Shown here: positions 1 through 8,428 of the stretch, one piece after another
How positions within the stretch are numbered: the first letter of the stretch is position 1
Layout: each line of letters opens with the position of its first letter
Source of the DNA: Caballeronia sordidicola
GTDB lineage: Bacteria; Pseudomonadota; Gammaproteobacteria; Burkholderiales; Burkholderiaceae
Direction of reading: 5' to 3'
DNA: 64,000 bases
Assembly: GCF_000729995.1 (NCBI RefSeq)
Contig: NZ_JNFG01000206.1
Span: 1-64,000 of the forward strand
Notes under the pieces: generated by a model
The model's database searches: none
What the model saw: the letters and a program-made list of their open reading frames with translations, nothing else
What the model was told of the DNA's origin: nothing
Translations under genes and position numbers: made by a program

Positions 1-472
1 GTGCCGTGTTGATCGACGGCAGCGGCCACGGCGTCATAGAACGGAAGTGCGACACCAGCCCGGCAGGACCGTTATTCGGCCATACGGCGCTGAAATCCGG
101 CCAGATCAGCTTGTAATCGAGGCTGCCCAGTTCGTGCAGCGCAATCTGGCGCGCGTAGAACAGCGCGCCGAAGAATGCCCCGAAGAACATGACTTCGGAG
201 AAGATGAACCAGCTCATGCTCCATCGGTACGACAAATCGACATTCTTGCCGTACATCCCGCCTTCGGATTCCCCGATGGAGTCTCCAAACCAGTGCCACA
301 ACGTGTACAGCAGCCAAAGCAGGCCGACGACAAATGTGATCGGCGCCCATGGTTCACCATTGACCCACGACGCCAGCGAAGCCATCGAGATCAGCAGCCC
401 GGTGGCGGCCATGATCGGATGTCTCGACGGCTGCGGGACGAAATAGTACGGGCTTTCGTTGTGACCGCTCAT
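1..472 (-). CDS. ctaE: Cytochrome c oxidase subunit III, C-terminal part cut by window edge
   Basis: This is the membrane subunit III of the aa3-type cytochrome c oxidase, which stabilises the proton-pumping core in the inner membrane. I translated it directly from the minus strand. It begins MSGHNESPYYFVPQPSRHP and continues through hydrophobic stretches with the family features WHWFGDSI, SYRWSMSWFIFSEVMFF and WPNNGPAG. About 157 codons are present and the rest lies before position 1, so the gene is partial. The start is the ATG at 470-472. It is the last gene visible of the oxidase operon ctaC-ctaD-small protein-ctaG-DUF2970-ctaE, all on the minus strand. Identification is firm because sequence and neighbours agree. 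Confidence 0.93.
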   Translation of the reverse strand, partial: MSGHNESPYYFVPQPSRHPIMAATGLLISMASLASWVNGEPWAPITFVVGLLWLLYTLWHWFGDSIGESEGGMYGKNVDLSYRWSMSWFIFSEVMFFGAFFGALFYARQIALHELGSLDYKLIWPDFSAVWPNNGPAGLVSHFRSMTPWPLPSINTA

Positions 473-557
473 TATTGATTCTCCACTTCGATCCAGTTGC
501 TTGAATTTTTTGCTGCCACTGCCGCCGCCTGATTCTTCCCCAGCAACGCCACTGGCG

Positions 558-764
558 TTATCTCACCACCGCCCGCACCACCAACAGCAACACGACGATA
601 AACAACGCCGCTCCGATAACCGCCGCCGCGATCAGATGCAGCGGGTTCAGCGAGGCATCGCTCTCCAGGTCGCTGCGACGGCGCACGCCGAAGAACGACC
701 AGAAAACCGCCTTCAGCAACCGGAGAAAGCTGTTCTTCGGCGCCGGCTTTTGTGTTTCAACCAT
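558..764 (-). CDS. DUF2970 small membrane protein of the cytochrome oxidase operon
   Basis: A 68-residue protein with one hydrophobic segment near its C-terminus (about residues 45-66) and a basic N-terminal half containing LLKAVFWSFFGVRR, which is the pattern of the DUF2970 family. Members are regularly found between ctaG and ctaE in beta-proteobacteria, and that is its place here. A GGAGA ribosome binding site precedes the ATG. No catalytic residues are visible. A helper role in oxidase assembly is inferred from position only. Confidence 0.8.
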   Translation of the reverse strand: MVETQKPAPKNSFLRLLKAVFWSFFGVRRRSDLESDASLNPLHLIAAAVIGAALFIVVLLLVVRAVVR

Positions 765-836
765 CTCACGTCTCCACCGCTTGCACGGCTTATCTCCTAC
801 CTCGCCGCGCGTGCTTGCCGAAAGCGCAGTGGCTAA

Positions 837-1409
837 CTAAGTACCGCTTCGCGACACCGACTCAGGCGCGGTCAGTTCAAAGAATGTGTACGACAACGTG
901 ATCGTTTTCACATCCTTGGGCAGCTTCGGGTCCACTACGAACACCACAGGCATGCGCCGGGTCTCGTTCGGCTTCAGCGTTTGCTGCGTGAAACAAAAGC
1001 ACTCAATTTTCTTGAAGTACTCGGTGGCCTGCATGGGCGCGTAGCTCGGAATGGCTTGCGCCTGAACCGTTCGGGCTTGCTGGTTGGTCACCTCGTACAT
1101 CACCGTCATGACTTCGCCCGGATGCACGTCCAGCGTGTTCTGTTCCGGCTTGAACTGCAATGGGCCGCGCGCGTTTGCATCGAATTCGATGGAAATCTTG
1201 CGGCTCATGTCGACCTGCGTATTCTTCGCTTCCCGTGCGCCCACGTCGCGCTGCACAAGATTGTTGATGCCGGTAATCGAGCAGATCGCGCGATACATGG
1301 GCACCAGCGCAAAACCAAAACCGAACATGGCCGCCGCCACCACGATCAGCTTGACCAGCATCGAGCGGTTGAACGCGCGATCTTCCTTGATCTCCTCAGG
1401 CGTCGACAC
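837..1409 (-). CDS. ctaG: Cytochrome c oxidase assembly protein CtaG/Cox11, copper delivery
   Basis: A Cox11-type periplasmic copper chaperone that inserts Cu(B) into subunit I of the oxidase. The 190-residue protein has one N-terminal membrane anchor (about residues 17-38, rich in V/A/F) and a periplasmic beta-sandwich domain. It carries the family copper-binding motif IECFCF at about residues 135-140, followed by the conserved QTLKPNE and the terminal LSYTFFEL. Length and motif match the family. It lies between the small assembly protein upstream and DUF2970 downstream, consistent with co-transcription with ctaC and ctaD. Confidence 0.95.
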   Translation of the reverse strand: MSTPEEIKEDRAFNRSMLVKLIVVAAAMFGFGFALVPMYRAICSITGINNLVQRDVGAREAKNTQVDMSRKISIEFDANARGPLQFKPEQNTLDVHPGEVMTVMYEVTNQQARTVQAQAIPSYAPMQATEYFKKIECFCFTQQTLKPNETRRMPVVFVVDPKLPKDVKTITLSYTFFELTAPESVSRSGT

Positions 1410-1414
1410 GTTCC

Positions 1415-1555
1415 CTACCCTCTGGAACGCACGTACTGATCGACAACTACCGCCGCGAAAAACACCGCGGCTACTGCCAGCAGGATCAGGCCAAGCCGCT
1501 TGTTGCCCGCGCGAACTTGTGCGGGCGTGCGTTGCTTCTGTGAATTCCGGGTCAT
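1415..1555 (-). CDS. Small single-span protein, cytochrome oxidase small assembly protein type
   Basis: A short protein of about 46 residues (start MTRNSQKQRTPAQVRAGNKR) with a basic N-terminus and one hydrophobic segment (LGLILLAVAAVFFAAVVV). It sits between ctaD and ctaG, where Burkholderiaceae carry a small protein usually labelled cytochrome oxidase small assembly protein. I chose this start over an upstream one at 1597 because the shorter form matches the family pattern. It ends five bases before the ctaG start, so the two are probably co-translated. Confidence 0.65.
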   Translation of the reverse strand: MTRNSQKQRTPAQVRAGNKRLGLILLAVAAVFFAAVVVDQYVRSRG

Positions 1556-1651
1556 CCGTTCAGGCTTTATTCCGCTAGTCATGCGCTTCGCTGTCATTGT
1601 CCTGCTTGGCGCGCGTCCCGTTTCGCAAAATCCGGAACGCGCTGCGTGGCT

Positions 1652-3289
1652 TTATTCCACGTGCGGCGGTTGCTCGAACGTGTGGAACGGAGCCGGGCTC
1701 GGCACGGTCCATTCCAGACCTTCCGCGCCGTCCCACGGCTTGTCGCCGGCTTTCTCCAGATCGCCACCGCCCCGATACGCCGGCAATGCCACCGCAAACA
1801 GGAAGTACACCTGCGCCAGACCGAAACCAAATGCGCCGATAGTCGCAACCTGGTTGAAGTCCGTGAACTGCGCCGGGTAATCCGCGTAACGACGCGGCAT
1901 GCCGGCGAGGCCCAGGAAGTGCATCGGGAAGAAGGTGATGTTGAAGAAGATCATCGACGCCCAGAAGTGGATCTTGCCGCGCGTCTCGTTGTACATCCAG
2001 CCGGTCCATTTCGGCGACCAGTAATACCACCCGGAGAAGAGCGCGAACAGCGACCCTGCCACCAGCACGTAGTGGAAGTGCGCCACCACGTAATAAGTCC
2101 CGTGCATCTGGATATCAAGCGGCGCCATGGAGAGGATCAGGCCCGTGAAACCGCCCATGGTGAACACGAACAGGAAGCCGATGGCGAACAACATGGGGGA
2201 TTCGAAGCTCAACGAACCGCGCCACATGGTGGCGACCCAGTTGAACACCTTAACGCCCGTCGGCACCGCGATCAGCATGGTCGCGTACATGAAGAAGAGC
2301 TGACCCGTCACCGGCATGCCGGTGGCGAACATGTGGTGCGCCCAGACCATGAACGAGAGAATCGCGATGGACGACGTGGCGTACACCATCGAGCTATAAC
2401 CGAACAGCGGCTTGCGCGAGAACGCAGGGATCACCTGCGACACAATCCCGAACGCCGGCAAGATCATGATGTACACCTCGGGATGCCCGAAGAACCAGAA
2501 GATATGCTGGTACATCACCGGATCGCCGCCACCCGCTGCGTTGAAGAACGACGTGCCAAAGTGGCGATCGAACAGCACCATGGTGATCGCGCCTGCCAGC
2601 ACCGGCATCACGGCAATCAGCAAGTAAGCGGTGATCAGCCAGGTCCAGCAGAACATGGGCATCTTCATCAGCGTCATGCCGGGCGCGCGCATGTTCAAAA
2701 TCGTCACGACGATATTGATACCGCCCATGATCGACGATGCACCCATCAAGTGGATCGCGAAAATCGCGAAGTCCATGCCCGGGCCCATCTGCGTGGAGAG
2801 CGGCGCGTACAGCGTCCAGCCGGCAGCGGTTGCGCCGCCGGGAACGAAGAACGACGTGATCAGCAGGATGGCGGCCACCGGCAGCAGCCAGAAGCTGAAG
2901 TTGTTCATCCGTGCGAAGGCCATGTCCGACGCGCCAATCTGCAGCGGAATCTGCCAGTTCGCGAAACCGACGAACGCCGGCATGATCGCGCCGAACACCA
3001 TGATCAGGCCGTGCATGGTGGTCAACTGGTTGAAGAACTCGGGACGCATGATCTGCAGACCCGGCTCGAAGAGCTCGGCGCGGATCATGAGCGCCATCAC
3101 GCCCCCTGACAGGAACATGATGAACGAGAACAACAGGTACAACGTACCGATGTCCTTGTGGTTGGTCGCGAACAGCCAGCGACGCCAGCCGTACGGCAGT
3201 TCGTGCGCGTGCTCTTCGTGGTCATGACCGTGATCATGAGCGTGGCCATGTTCGTGGCCCGCGGTTACATCGTGTCCGATGCTAGACAT
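1652..3289 (-). CDS. ctaD: Cytochrome c oxidase subunit I (aa3 type)
   Basis: Catalytic subunit I of cytochrome c oxidase. It binds heme a and the heme a3/Cu(B) centre, reduces O2 and pumps protons. The 545-residue protein has about 12 membrane spans and textbook motifs: WRRWLFATNHKDIGTLY near the start, WFFGHPEVYIMILPAFG holding the Cu(B) His and the cross-linked Tyr, the HHMF pair and the late HFHYV histidines. The first 35 residues hold many histidines (GHEHGHAHDHGHDHEEHAHE), a metal-binding-like tail seen in related Burkholderia proteins. It is downstream of ctaC and upstream of the small assembly gene. Confidence 0.98.
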   Translation of the reverse strand: MSSIGHDVTAGHEHGHAHDHGHDHEEHAHELPYGWRRWLFATNHKDIGTLYLLFSFIMFLSGGVMALMIRAELFEPGLQIMRPEFFNQLTTMHGLIMVFGAIMPAFVGFANWQIPLQIGASDMAFARMNNFSFWLLPVAAILLITSFFVPGGATAAGWTLYAPLSTQMGPGMDFAIFAIHLMGASSIMGGINIVVTILNMRAPGMTLMKMPMFCWTWLITAYLLIAVMPVLAGAITMVLFDRHFGTSFFNAAGGGDPVMYQHIFWFFGHPEVYIMILPAFGIVSQVIPAFSRKPLFGYSSMVYATSSIAILSFMVWAHHMFATGMPVTGQLFFMYATMLIAVPTGVKVFNWVATMWRGSLSFESPMLFAIGFLFVFTMGGFTGLILSMAPLDIQMHGTYYVVAHFHYVLVAGSLFALFSGWYYWSPKWTGWMYNETRGKIHFWASMIFFNITFFPMHFLGLAGMPRRYADYPAQFTDFNQVATIGAFGFGLAQVYFLFAVALPAYRGGGDLEKAGDKPWDGAEGLEWTVPSPAPFHTFEQPPHVE

Positions 3290-3379
3290 GACAATCTCCT
3301 AAAGCGAATTCTGCGGCACTTGGGCGTTACGCTACGCCAGCTTCCTTTCAGAAAGAAGCTAGCCGTTTGGGTACGACCG

Positions 3380-4999
3380 TCAGGCAGCCGGACTGATCTC
3401 TACACGCCGTGCTTCTCTCGCGTCGGTACCGCCCGTGATCGTTTCCGGCTTCTTCAAAATGATGCGGTCTTCCGCCACGCCCGCAGCCTTCAGCGCGTCG
3501 CGAACAGCCTGTGCACGCGTCTTCGCCAGTTCGGCGTTCTTCGTGGCGGAGCCGGTTGCGTCGGTGAAACCTGACAGCGTCAGCTTTGCGTCCGGATGCG
3601 CCTTTGCGTAGTCAGCTGCAGCCTGCACCGCGCTGGCGGCATCGGCAGGCAATGCATCCTTGCCCGTCTCGAAGTACACACTCGCCGGCAACGAAGCCGC
3701 AGGAGCCGATGCGTCCGACGCCGCAGCAGATGCAGCCGGAGCCGCACTGGCTGCGTCCGAACCCGCCGCTGCACCGCTCGCAGCTGCGTCCGAACCGGCT
3801 GCCGCAGCACCCGCGCCCGCCAGATGATCGCCGCCGGCCGGCATCTTGCCGTTACGTGCGTCGGTAACTTGCAAGGGTTGCAGGATGTCGCCCGTGTGGT
3901 TGCCCCAGGTATTGCGTTCGTACGTGATCACCGAAGCGATCTCAACGTCGTTAAGCGTCGCGCCCCAGTTCGGCATCGCGCCCTTGCCCTTGAGCACAAT
4001 GCTCACGTGGTCCGCGATCGGGCCATTGGCGATCTTGCTGCCATCGAGCGCCGGAAACTGACCTGCGCCCTTGCCGGTTGGCTGGTGGCAGACCGCGCAA
4101 TTTGACGAGTAGACCTGCGCGCCGCGCGCCTTCAGCTCGTCCATCGTGTAAGTCTTGTTCGGATCGTCCGCGCTGGCCGCCATTTTCTTCTTCTGGCCAT
4201 CGACCCATGCCGCGTAGTCGTCAGCCGACAAAACTTCGACCACGACCGGCATGAACGCGTGTTCCTTGCCGCACAACTCGGTGCAGAAGCCGCGATACGT
4301 GCCGACCTTCTCAGCCTTGAACCACGTGTCGCGCACGAAGCCGGGGATGGCATCCTGTTTCACGCCGAATGCCGGCACGTACCACGAGTGCACGACGTCG
4401 TTGGCCGTGGTGATGATGCGAATTTTCTTGTCGACCGGAACCACGAGCGGGTTGTCGACTTCCTGCAGATAAAGTTCGCCAATCGGTGCCTGGCCGTTCG
4501 TCTGGCTACGCGGCGTGGACAGCGTGGACAGGAAGTTGATGCCTTCGCCCGGCCCCTTCACATAGTCGTAGCCCCACTTCCACTGATAGCCGGTCACTTT
4601 CACGGTCAGGTCAGCGTTCGTGGTGTCTTTCATCGCGACCACGGTCTTCGTGGCCGGCAGCGCCATCAGCACGACGATCACGAACGGGACGATCGTCCAG
4701 ATGATTTCGACGGTGGTGCTTTCGTGGAAGTTGGATGCCTTGTGTCCCTTCGACTTGCGGTGCATCAGGACCGAATAGAACATCACGCCGAACACGCCGA
4801 GGAAAATCACCGTGCAGATGATCAGCATGAACGTATGGAGGCTGTAGAGCTCCTCGGCGATCTTCGTCACCGGCGTCTGGAAGTTGAGTTCATTCACTCC
4901 AGGACCGCCGGGAACGTCAGTGACCGCCAGGGCTGCGCCGGCGAACAGGAGTCCGCTTAACGCCAGCACGCCCGAGAGGGCTCGCTTGATTGTTTTCAT
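3380..4999 (-). CDS. ctaC: Cytochrome c oxidase subunit II fused to cytochrome c and OmpA-like domains
   Basis: Subunit II accepts electrons from cytochrome c through the Cu(A) centre. The order of parts is: signal peptide (MKTIKRALSGVLALSGLLFAG), two membrane helices (about 60-80 and 100-120), the cupredoxin domain with the Cu(A) ligands in FCTELCGKEHAFM, a class I cytochrome c domain with CAVCH, a long Ala/Ser/Asp-rich linker, and a C-terminal OmpA-like peptidoglycan-binding domain (VYFETGKDALP, LSGFTDATGS, ARRVEI). I chose the ATG at 4999 because AAGGAAGCT precedes it and the signal peptide follows directly. The OmpA tail is unusual for the enzyme in general, though I recall it in Burkholderia. 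It could tether the oxidase to the cell wall. Confidence 0.95.
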   Translation of the reverse strand: MKTIKRALSGVLALSGLLFAGAALAVTDVPGGPGVNELNFQTPVTKIAEELYSLHTFMLIICTVIFLGVFGVMFYSVLMHRKSKGHKASNFHESTTVEIIWTIVPFVIVVLMALPATKTVVAMKDTTNADLTVKVTGYQWKWGYDYVKGPGEGINFLSTLSTPRSQTNGQAPIGELYLQEVDNPLVVPVDKKIRIITTANDVVHSWYVPAFGVKQDAIPGFVRDTWFKAEKVGTYRGFCTELCGKEHAFMPVVVEVLSADDYAAWVDGQKKKMAASADDPNKTYTMDELKARGAQVYSSNCAVCHQPTGKGAGQFPALDGSKIANGPIADHVSIVLKGKGAMPNWGATLNDVEIASVITYERNTWGNHTGDILQPLQVTDARNGKMPAGGDHLAGAGAAAAGSDAAASGAAAGSDAASAAPAASAAASDASAPAASLPASVYFETGKDALPADAASAVQAAADYAKAHPDAKLTLSGFTDATGSATKNAELAKTRAQAVRDALKAAGVAEDRIILKKPETITGGTDAREARRVEISPAA

Positions 5000-5205
5000 A
5001 GCTTCCTTACCCAAAATTTCCATTCAGACCCTCGACCCCCGTAGGCACCCGTCCGACTCATGCATCGCCTCCCCTGGAAACGATCTACTCGGCGGCGCGT
5101 GTCGATGCGTGTGCCGCTTGCTACGTCCTTCCATGCTTCTTGCCTTTTTGCGGCGCGCTGCCATTCGGACACCCTGAATGCGCCCAGCCGGCGCATTTCA
5201 GACCA

Positions 5206-5682
5206 TCAGCCGCAGCGCGTCAGCCACATCCGTAACTCGACGGCAAACTGCTTGCGACGATGCTGCGCCAGATATATCCCGACCGGCACCGACTCACCAC
5301 GCGACACCAGCTTCACCGGATCTCTCGGCGTTGCCCCTGGCTCGACTCTCACCCAGCGCGGATTGAACTCCATCTGTGTAAGCGTTTCAGCATCCATCCG
5401 TTCAATCAGAAGCCGGTTGTGAAACAGCAGAATCCGCTCATAGTCGACAGCATGCCGCGCATAAATGACGAACGCGACACCAACCGCCAATAACTCGATA
5501 CCCGTAAAAGGCAGCACCAGCCAAGCGCCCGCCCACATCAGCAAACTCGCGATCAGCAACGAAAACAGCGCAAGCGACACGTAGAAGGCCACGAATTGCC
5601 GCGGTGAGGCAGAACAGTTTCGCTTGATCAACCAATCTTTTACGACCGGTTCAGCGTCCTTCGGCAGATCAGTTGCTTGCAT
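5206..5682 (-). CDS. DUF2244 integral membrane protein
   Basis: A 158-residue protein with two hydrophobic segments (about 30-75: FVAFYVSLALFSLLIASLLMW and VLPFTGIELLAVGVAFVIYA) followed by a soluble C-terminal half. That half contains ERILLFHNRLLIER and a conserved WVRVEP patch, the arrangement of the DUF2244 family. It precedes the ctaC gene on the same strand, as commonly seen in beta-proteobacteria. Its biochemical role is not known, and a link to oxidase biogenesis is only positional. Confidence 0.8.
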   Translation of the reverse strand: MQATDLPKDAEPVVKDWLIKRNCSASPRQFVAFYVSLALFSLLIASLLMWAGAWLVLPFTGIELLAVGVAFVIYARHAVDYERILLFHNRLLIERMDAETLTQMEFNPRWVRVEPGATPRDPVKLVSRGESVPVGIYLAQHRRKQFAVELRMWLTRCG

Positions 5683-5992
5683 CGCCGTCTCCCGCGTCAG
5701 ATTTGTCTCACCCGCGCTGCGTGTTGCTTATCTGCTGCCTAACTATTGCTTACCTGCGTATTGCTCACCCGCGCTCACCTGTTAGCCGCCGACAATCTAC
5801 TCGGAATACGCCCAAAATCATGCCAGCCAGGCGACAAACTGACGCATTATAGGCGCGTTGCCCAGCATCCACAAGCAAGGTGGTGCACGCCGCAAAGCCA
5901 AGCCGCACAAGCCTCTGCGCCCTTTTGCCGCATCCTTTTGGATGCTTGTCAACGCGCGTATTCGAGGGGTGGGAATGGCCTTTTTGACTGGT
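5683..5992. other. Intergenic stretch of about 310 bases without a convincing gene
   Basis: Lies between the DUF2244 start and the bioC stop. The open frames here have no family likeness and no good ribosome binding site. It should hold the promoter of the DUF2244 gene and the end of the bioC transcript, but I could not pick out a reliable promoter or terminator. Confidence 0.5.
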
Positions 5993-6964
5993 TTACTTGC
6001 TCCGTTTTGGGCCTCGTCCTATGTCTTCAAGCCTTACGATACCGTGCCCTTCGGCCGTCATTCGCGGCACCGCCTTCCATGCGTGTCCATAGATCACTTC
6101 AAACGTCAGCGGGATCGTGCCGTCTTCGCGGCGGCGCGCTTCAAGCGCCGCGTGAAGCGCGTCACGCAACGCGCGGGCATGCGTTTGCGGCGCAGCGTCA
6201 CGCGGATAAGCACCCCAGCGGCGCACGTCCTTCAGCAGCGATTCCGGCGACTTGTACGTGATCGTCAGCACCTCCTGATCCATCACCGGAATCTCGAAAC
6301 CGCTCTCGACCAGCATGTCGCCGAGATCGTGCATATCGACGAATTCGATGGTGTGCCGCTGTGGCGCCAGGCCCAGTGATTTTTCTGCCTGCGCGTACGC
6401 GCCGCTGAGCTCTTTCAGTGTGTCGGGACCGAGCGTGCTGAACATCAGCAGGCCGTTCACCTTGAGCACACGGGCCCACTCGGGAAATACGAGGTCGGGC
6501 CGTGCGTGCCAGTGCAGCGCGAGATTCGACCAGAGCATCTCGAACGCGCTTGCAACAAATGGCAGGTGAGCGAAGTCGCCCTGCGCCAGTTGCGGGCCGC
6601 GCGCGCCGAATGCCTTGCCCAGCGTGGCGGGAAGAAACCGCCGCCAGCCGGCATTGGCTTCGGATTCGGCCATCTCAGCCTGATTCGCCCGGGCCAGCAT
6701 GGCCGCCGACAAATCCATGCCGAGGACCGATGCATCGGCGAAACGCTCGCGCAGGCCCGGCAGGTCGGCGCCCATGCCGCAGCCCGCGTCGAGCACGCGC
6801 ACGGGCGTTACCTTGATGTAGTCGAGCCGCTCGCGCATGCGCTGCGCGATCTCGCGCGGCAGGAACGCGACGTCATCGAACGTCGCGGCACGACGGTCGA
6901 AAATGCGCTGCAAACGGCGCGAATCGTAGGCTGGACGGCCAGCGTTGGCAGGAGTTGGGGACAT
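5993..6964 (-). CDS. bioC: Malonyl-[acyl-carrier protein] O-methyltransferase-like (BioC)
   Basis: A class I SAM-dependent methyltransferase of 323 residues. BioC methylates malonyl-ACP to start biotin synthesis. The visible motifs are the SAM-binding loop VLDAGCGMG (about 56-64), DFAHLPF, LALHWHARPD, and the BioC-like FSTLGPDTLKEL and FEVIYGHAW near the C-terminus. It is somewhat longer than the E. coli enzyme (about 250 residues). Its start is divergent from comF, a gene often found beside biotin genes. A general methyltransferase annotation is the fallback. Confidence 0.8.
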   Translation of the reverse strand: MSPTPANAGRPAYDSRRLQRIFDRRAATFDDVAFLPREIAQRMRERLDYIKVTPVRVLDAGCGMGADLPGLRERFADASVLGMDLSAAMLARANQAEMAESEANAGWRRFLPATLGKAFGARGPQLAQGDFAHLPFVASAFEMLWSNLALHWHARPDLVFPEWARVLKVNGLLMFSTLGPDTLKELSGAYAQAEKSLGLAPQRHTIEFVDMHDLGDMLVESGFEIPVMDQEVLTITYKSPESLLKDVRRWGAYPRDAAPQTHARALRDALHAALEARRREDGTIPLTFEVIYGHAWKAVPRMTAEGHGIVRLEDIGRGPKRSK

Positions 6965-7121
6965 GACAACCTACTTTCTAAGAGTGCGAAGTATACTCGG
7001 TCGATTCCTGAAACGTTCAGCCAAACCAGGCAGTGCAACGGTTCCCGCCAGTTCTCCGGCGCGGTCGCTCGTTCACTCGGGCCGGATTTTCGCGCTGCCG
7101 CACATTATTTGGATCGGACGT

Positions 7122-7925
7122 ATGAAGCTACGGTTTGGTGTCGCATCGTGCGGTCCAGGCTCGCTGCGCGCGGCTTCTGCCACGGCGCTGCGGCGGCTCG
7201 GCCAGATGCGCGACATCGCCTTACCCAATCAGTGCGCATTGTGTGGCAATTTGTCGCAGAAGGTGTTGTGTGCCGGCTGCGATGAACAGTATTGGAACCA
7301 GACACGCACACGATGCCCGGTTTGTGCATTACCCGTGCCGGTGCGTGCTGCGGCATCGGCCGCATCCGCTGGCGTTAAAAGTGGAGCGCATCTGCCTTGC
7401 AGGCGGTGTATTGCGGAGCCCCCGCATTTCGACGCGACCATTGCGCTGGCCGACTATCACGCGCCACTCGATACACTCGCGCTCGATCTCAAGTTTCACT
7501 CGCGGCTCGCAACGGCCGACGAGTTCGCGCGTCAGTTGCAAGCCGCATTCGAGAACACCAACGTGGGGGCGCCGGATATCGTCGCACCTGTGCCGCTGTC
7601 GCCAAGGCGCCTGAGGACGCGTGGTTACAACCAGGCGTGGTCGATCGGGAAACCGCTTGCGCGCCGGCTCGGCGCGTTGGCTGATGCAACGCTGATCGAG
7701 CGCACTAGAGATACGGCGCCGCAAGCAAAGCTCGATCTCGATACGCGGCGCAAAAACGTCGGCAATGCGTTCACGGTGCTACGTGAGATACGCAACCTTC
7801 ACGTGGCGATCGTCGACGACGTCATGACCTCCGGCGCCACGCTAGACGCGCTGGCCTTTACGCTGAAAGCCGCCGGTGCGCGGCGTGTCACCAACTTTGT
7901 CGCGCTGCGCACGCCGCAAGACTAA
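7122..7925 (+). CDS. comF: ComF family phosphoribosyltransferase-like competence protein
   Basis: A 267-residue ComF-type protein. It has an N-terminal zinc-finger region (CALCGNL, CAGC, CPVC and a later C..C pair) followed by a type I PRTase fold with the PRPP loop VAIVDDVMTSGAT. ComF proteins support uptake of transforming DNA in competent bacteria. The open frame extends upstream to 6945 and overlaps the divergent bioC start, so I prefer the ATG at 7122 (MKLRFG), which still leaves the whole zinc region. MRDIALPNQ is a possible later start. trmL follows after 18 bases, suggesting co-transcription. Confidence 0.85.
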   Translation: MKLRFGVASCGPGSLRAASATALRRLGQMRDIALPNQCALCGNLSQKVLCAGCDEQYWNQTRTRCPVCALPVPVRAAASAASAGVKSGAHLPCRRCIAEPPHFDATIALADYHAPLDTLALDLKFHSRLATADEFARQLQAAFENTNVGAPDIVAPVPLSPRRLRTRGYNQAWSIGKPLARRLGALADATLIERTRDTAPQAKLDLDTRRKNVGNAFTVLREIRNLHVAIVDDVMTSGATLDALAFTLKAAGARRVTNFVALRTPQD

Positions 7926-7943
7926 CTTCAAGAGTTATCGCTT

Positions 7944-8414
7944 ATGTTCAACGTCGTACTGGTCGAACCTGAAATTCCGCCGAACACCGGTAATGTGATC
8001 CGGCTGTGCGCCAACACGGGCGCCTGCCTGCATTTGATCGAACCGCTCGGTTTCCCTCTCGACGACGCCAAGATGCGCCGCGCCGGCCTCGATTACCACG
8101 AGTACGCGCAGATGCATGTGCACGCCAACTGGGACGCGTTCCTCCAAACGGAAGCGCCCGACGTGAGCCGCATGTTTGCGTTCACCACGCGCGGCTCAAC
8201 GCCATTTTTCGGGCACACGTTCCAGGCGGGCGACTGGTTTGTCTTCGGTGCCGAGACCCGGGGTCTGTCAGACGCGGTGCTCACGCAGTTCACGAACGAC
8301 CGGCGCGTGCGTTTGCCGATGCGCCCGGGGAACAGGAGTTTGAATTTATCGAATACGGTGGCGATCGTGACGTTCGAAGCCTGGCGTCAAACAGGCTTCG
8401 AGGGTGGCGAATAG
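7944..8414 (+). CDS. trmL: tRNA (cytidine(34)-2'-O)-methyltransferase
   Basis: A SPOUT-class methyltransferase of 156 residues that 2'-O-methylates the wobble base of tRNA-Leu. The start FNVVLVEPEIPPNTGNVIRL is the family signature. FGAETRGLS and the C-terminal RSLNLSNTVAIVTFEAWRQ form the knotted SAM site. Length equals that of the family. It follows comF closely and converges on gpsA, with 14 bases between the two stop codons. Confidence 0.95.
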   Translation: MFNVVLVEPEIPPNTGNVIRLCANTGACLHLIEPLGFPLDDAKMRRAGLDYHEYAQMHVHANWDAFLQTEAPDVSRMFAFTTRGSTPFFGHTFQAGDWFVFGAETRGLSDAVLTQFTNDRRVRLPMRPGNRSLNLSNTVAIVTFEAWRQTGFEGGE

Positions 8415-8428
8415 TCTTTTCGCCCCCC

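Noticed and set aside
1646..3109. A 487-codon plus-strand open frame opposite ctaD
   Set aside because: It is exactly antisense to a certain gene, is extremely rich in His/Arg/Glu as shadows in GC-rich DNA are, and has no family likeness.
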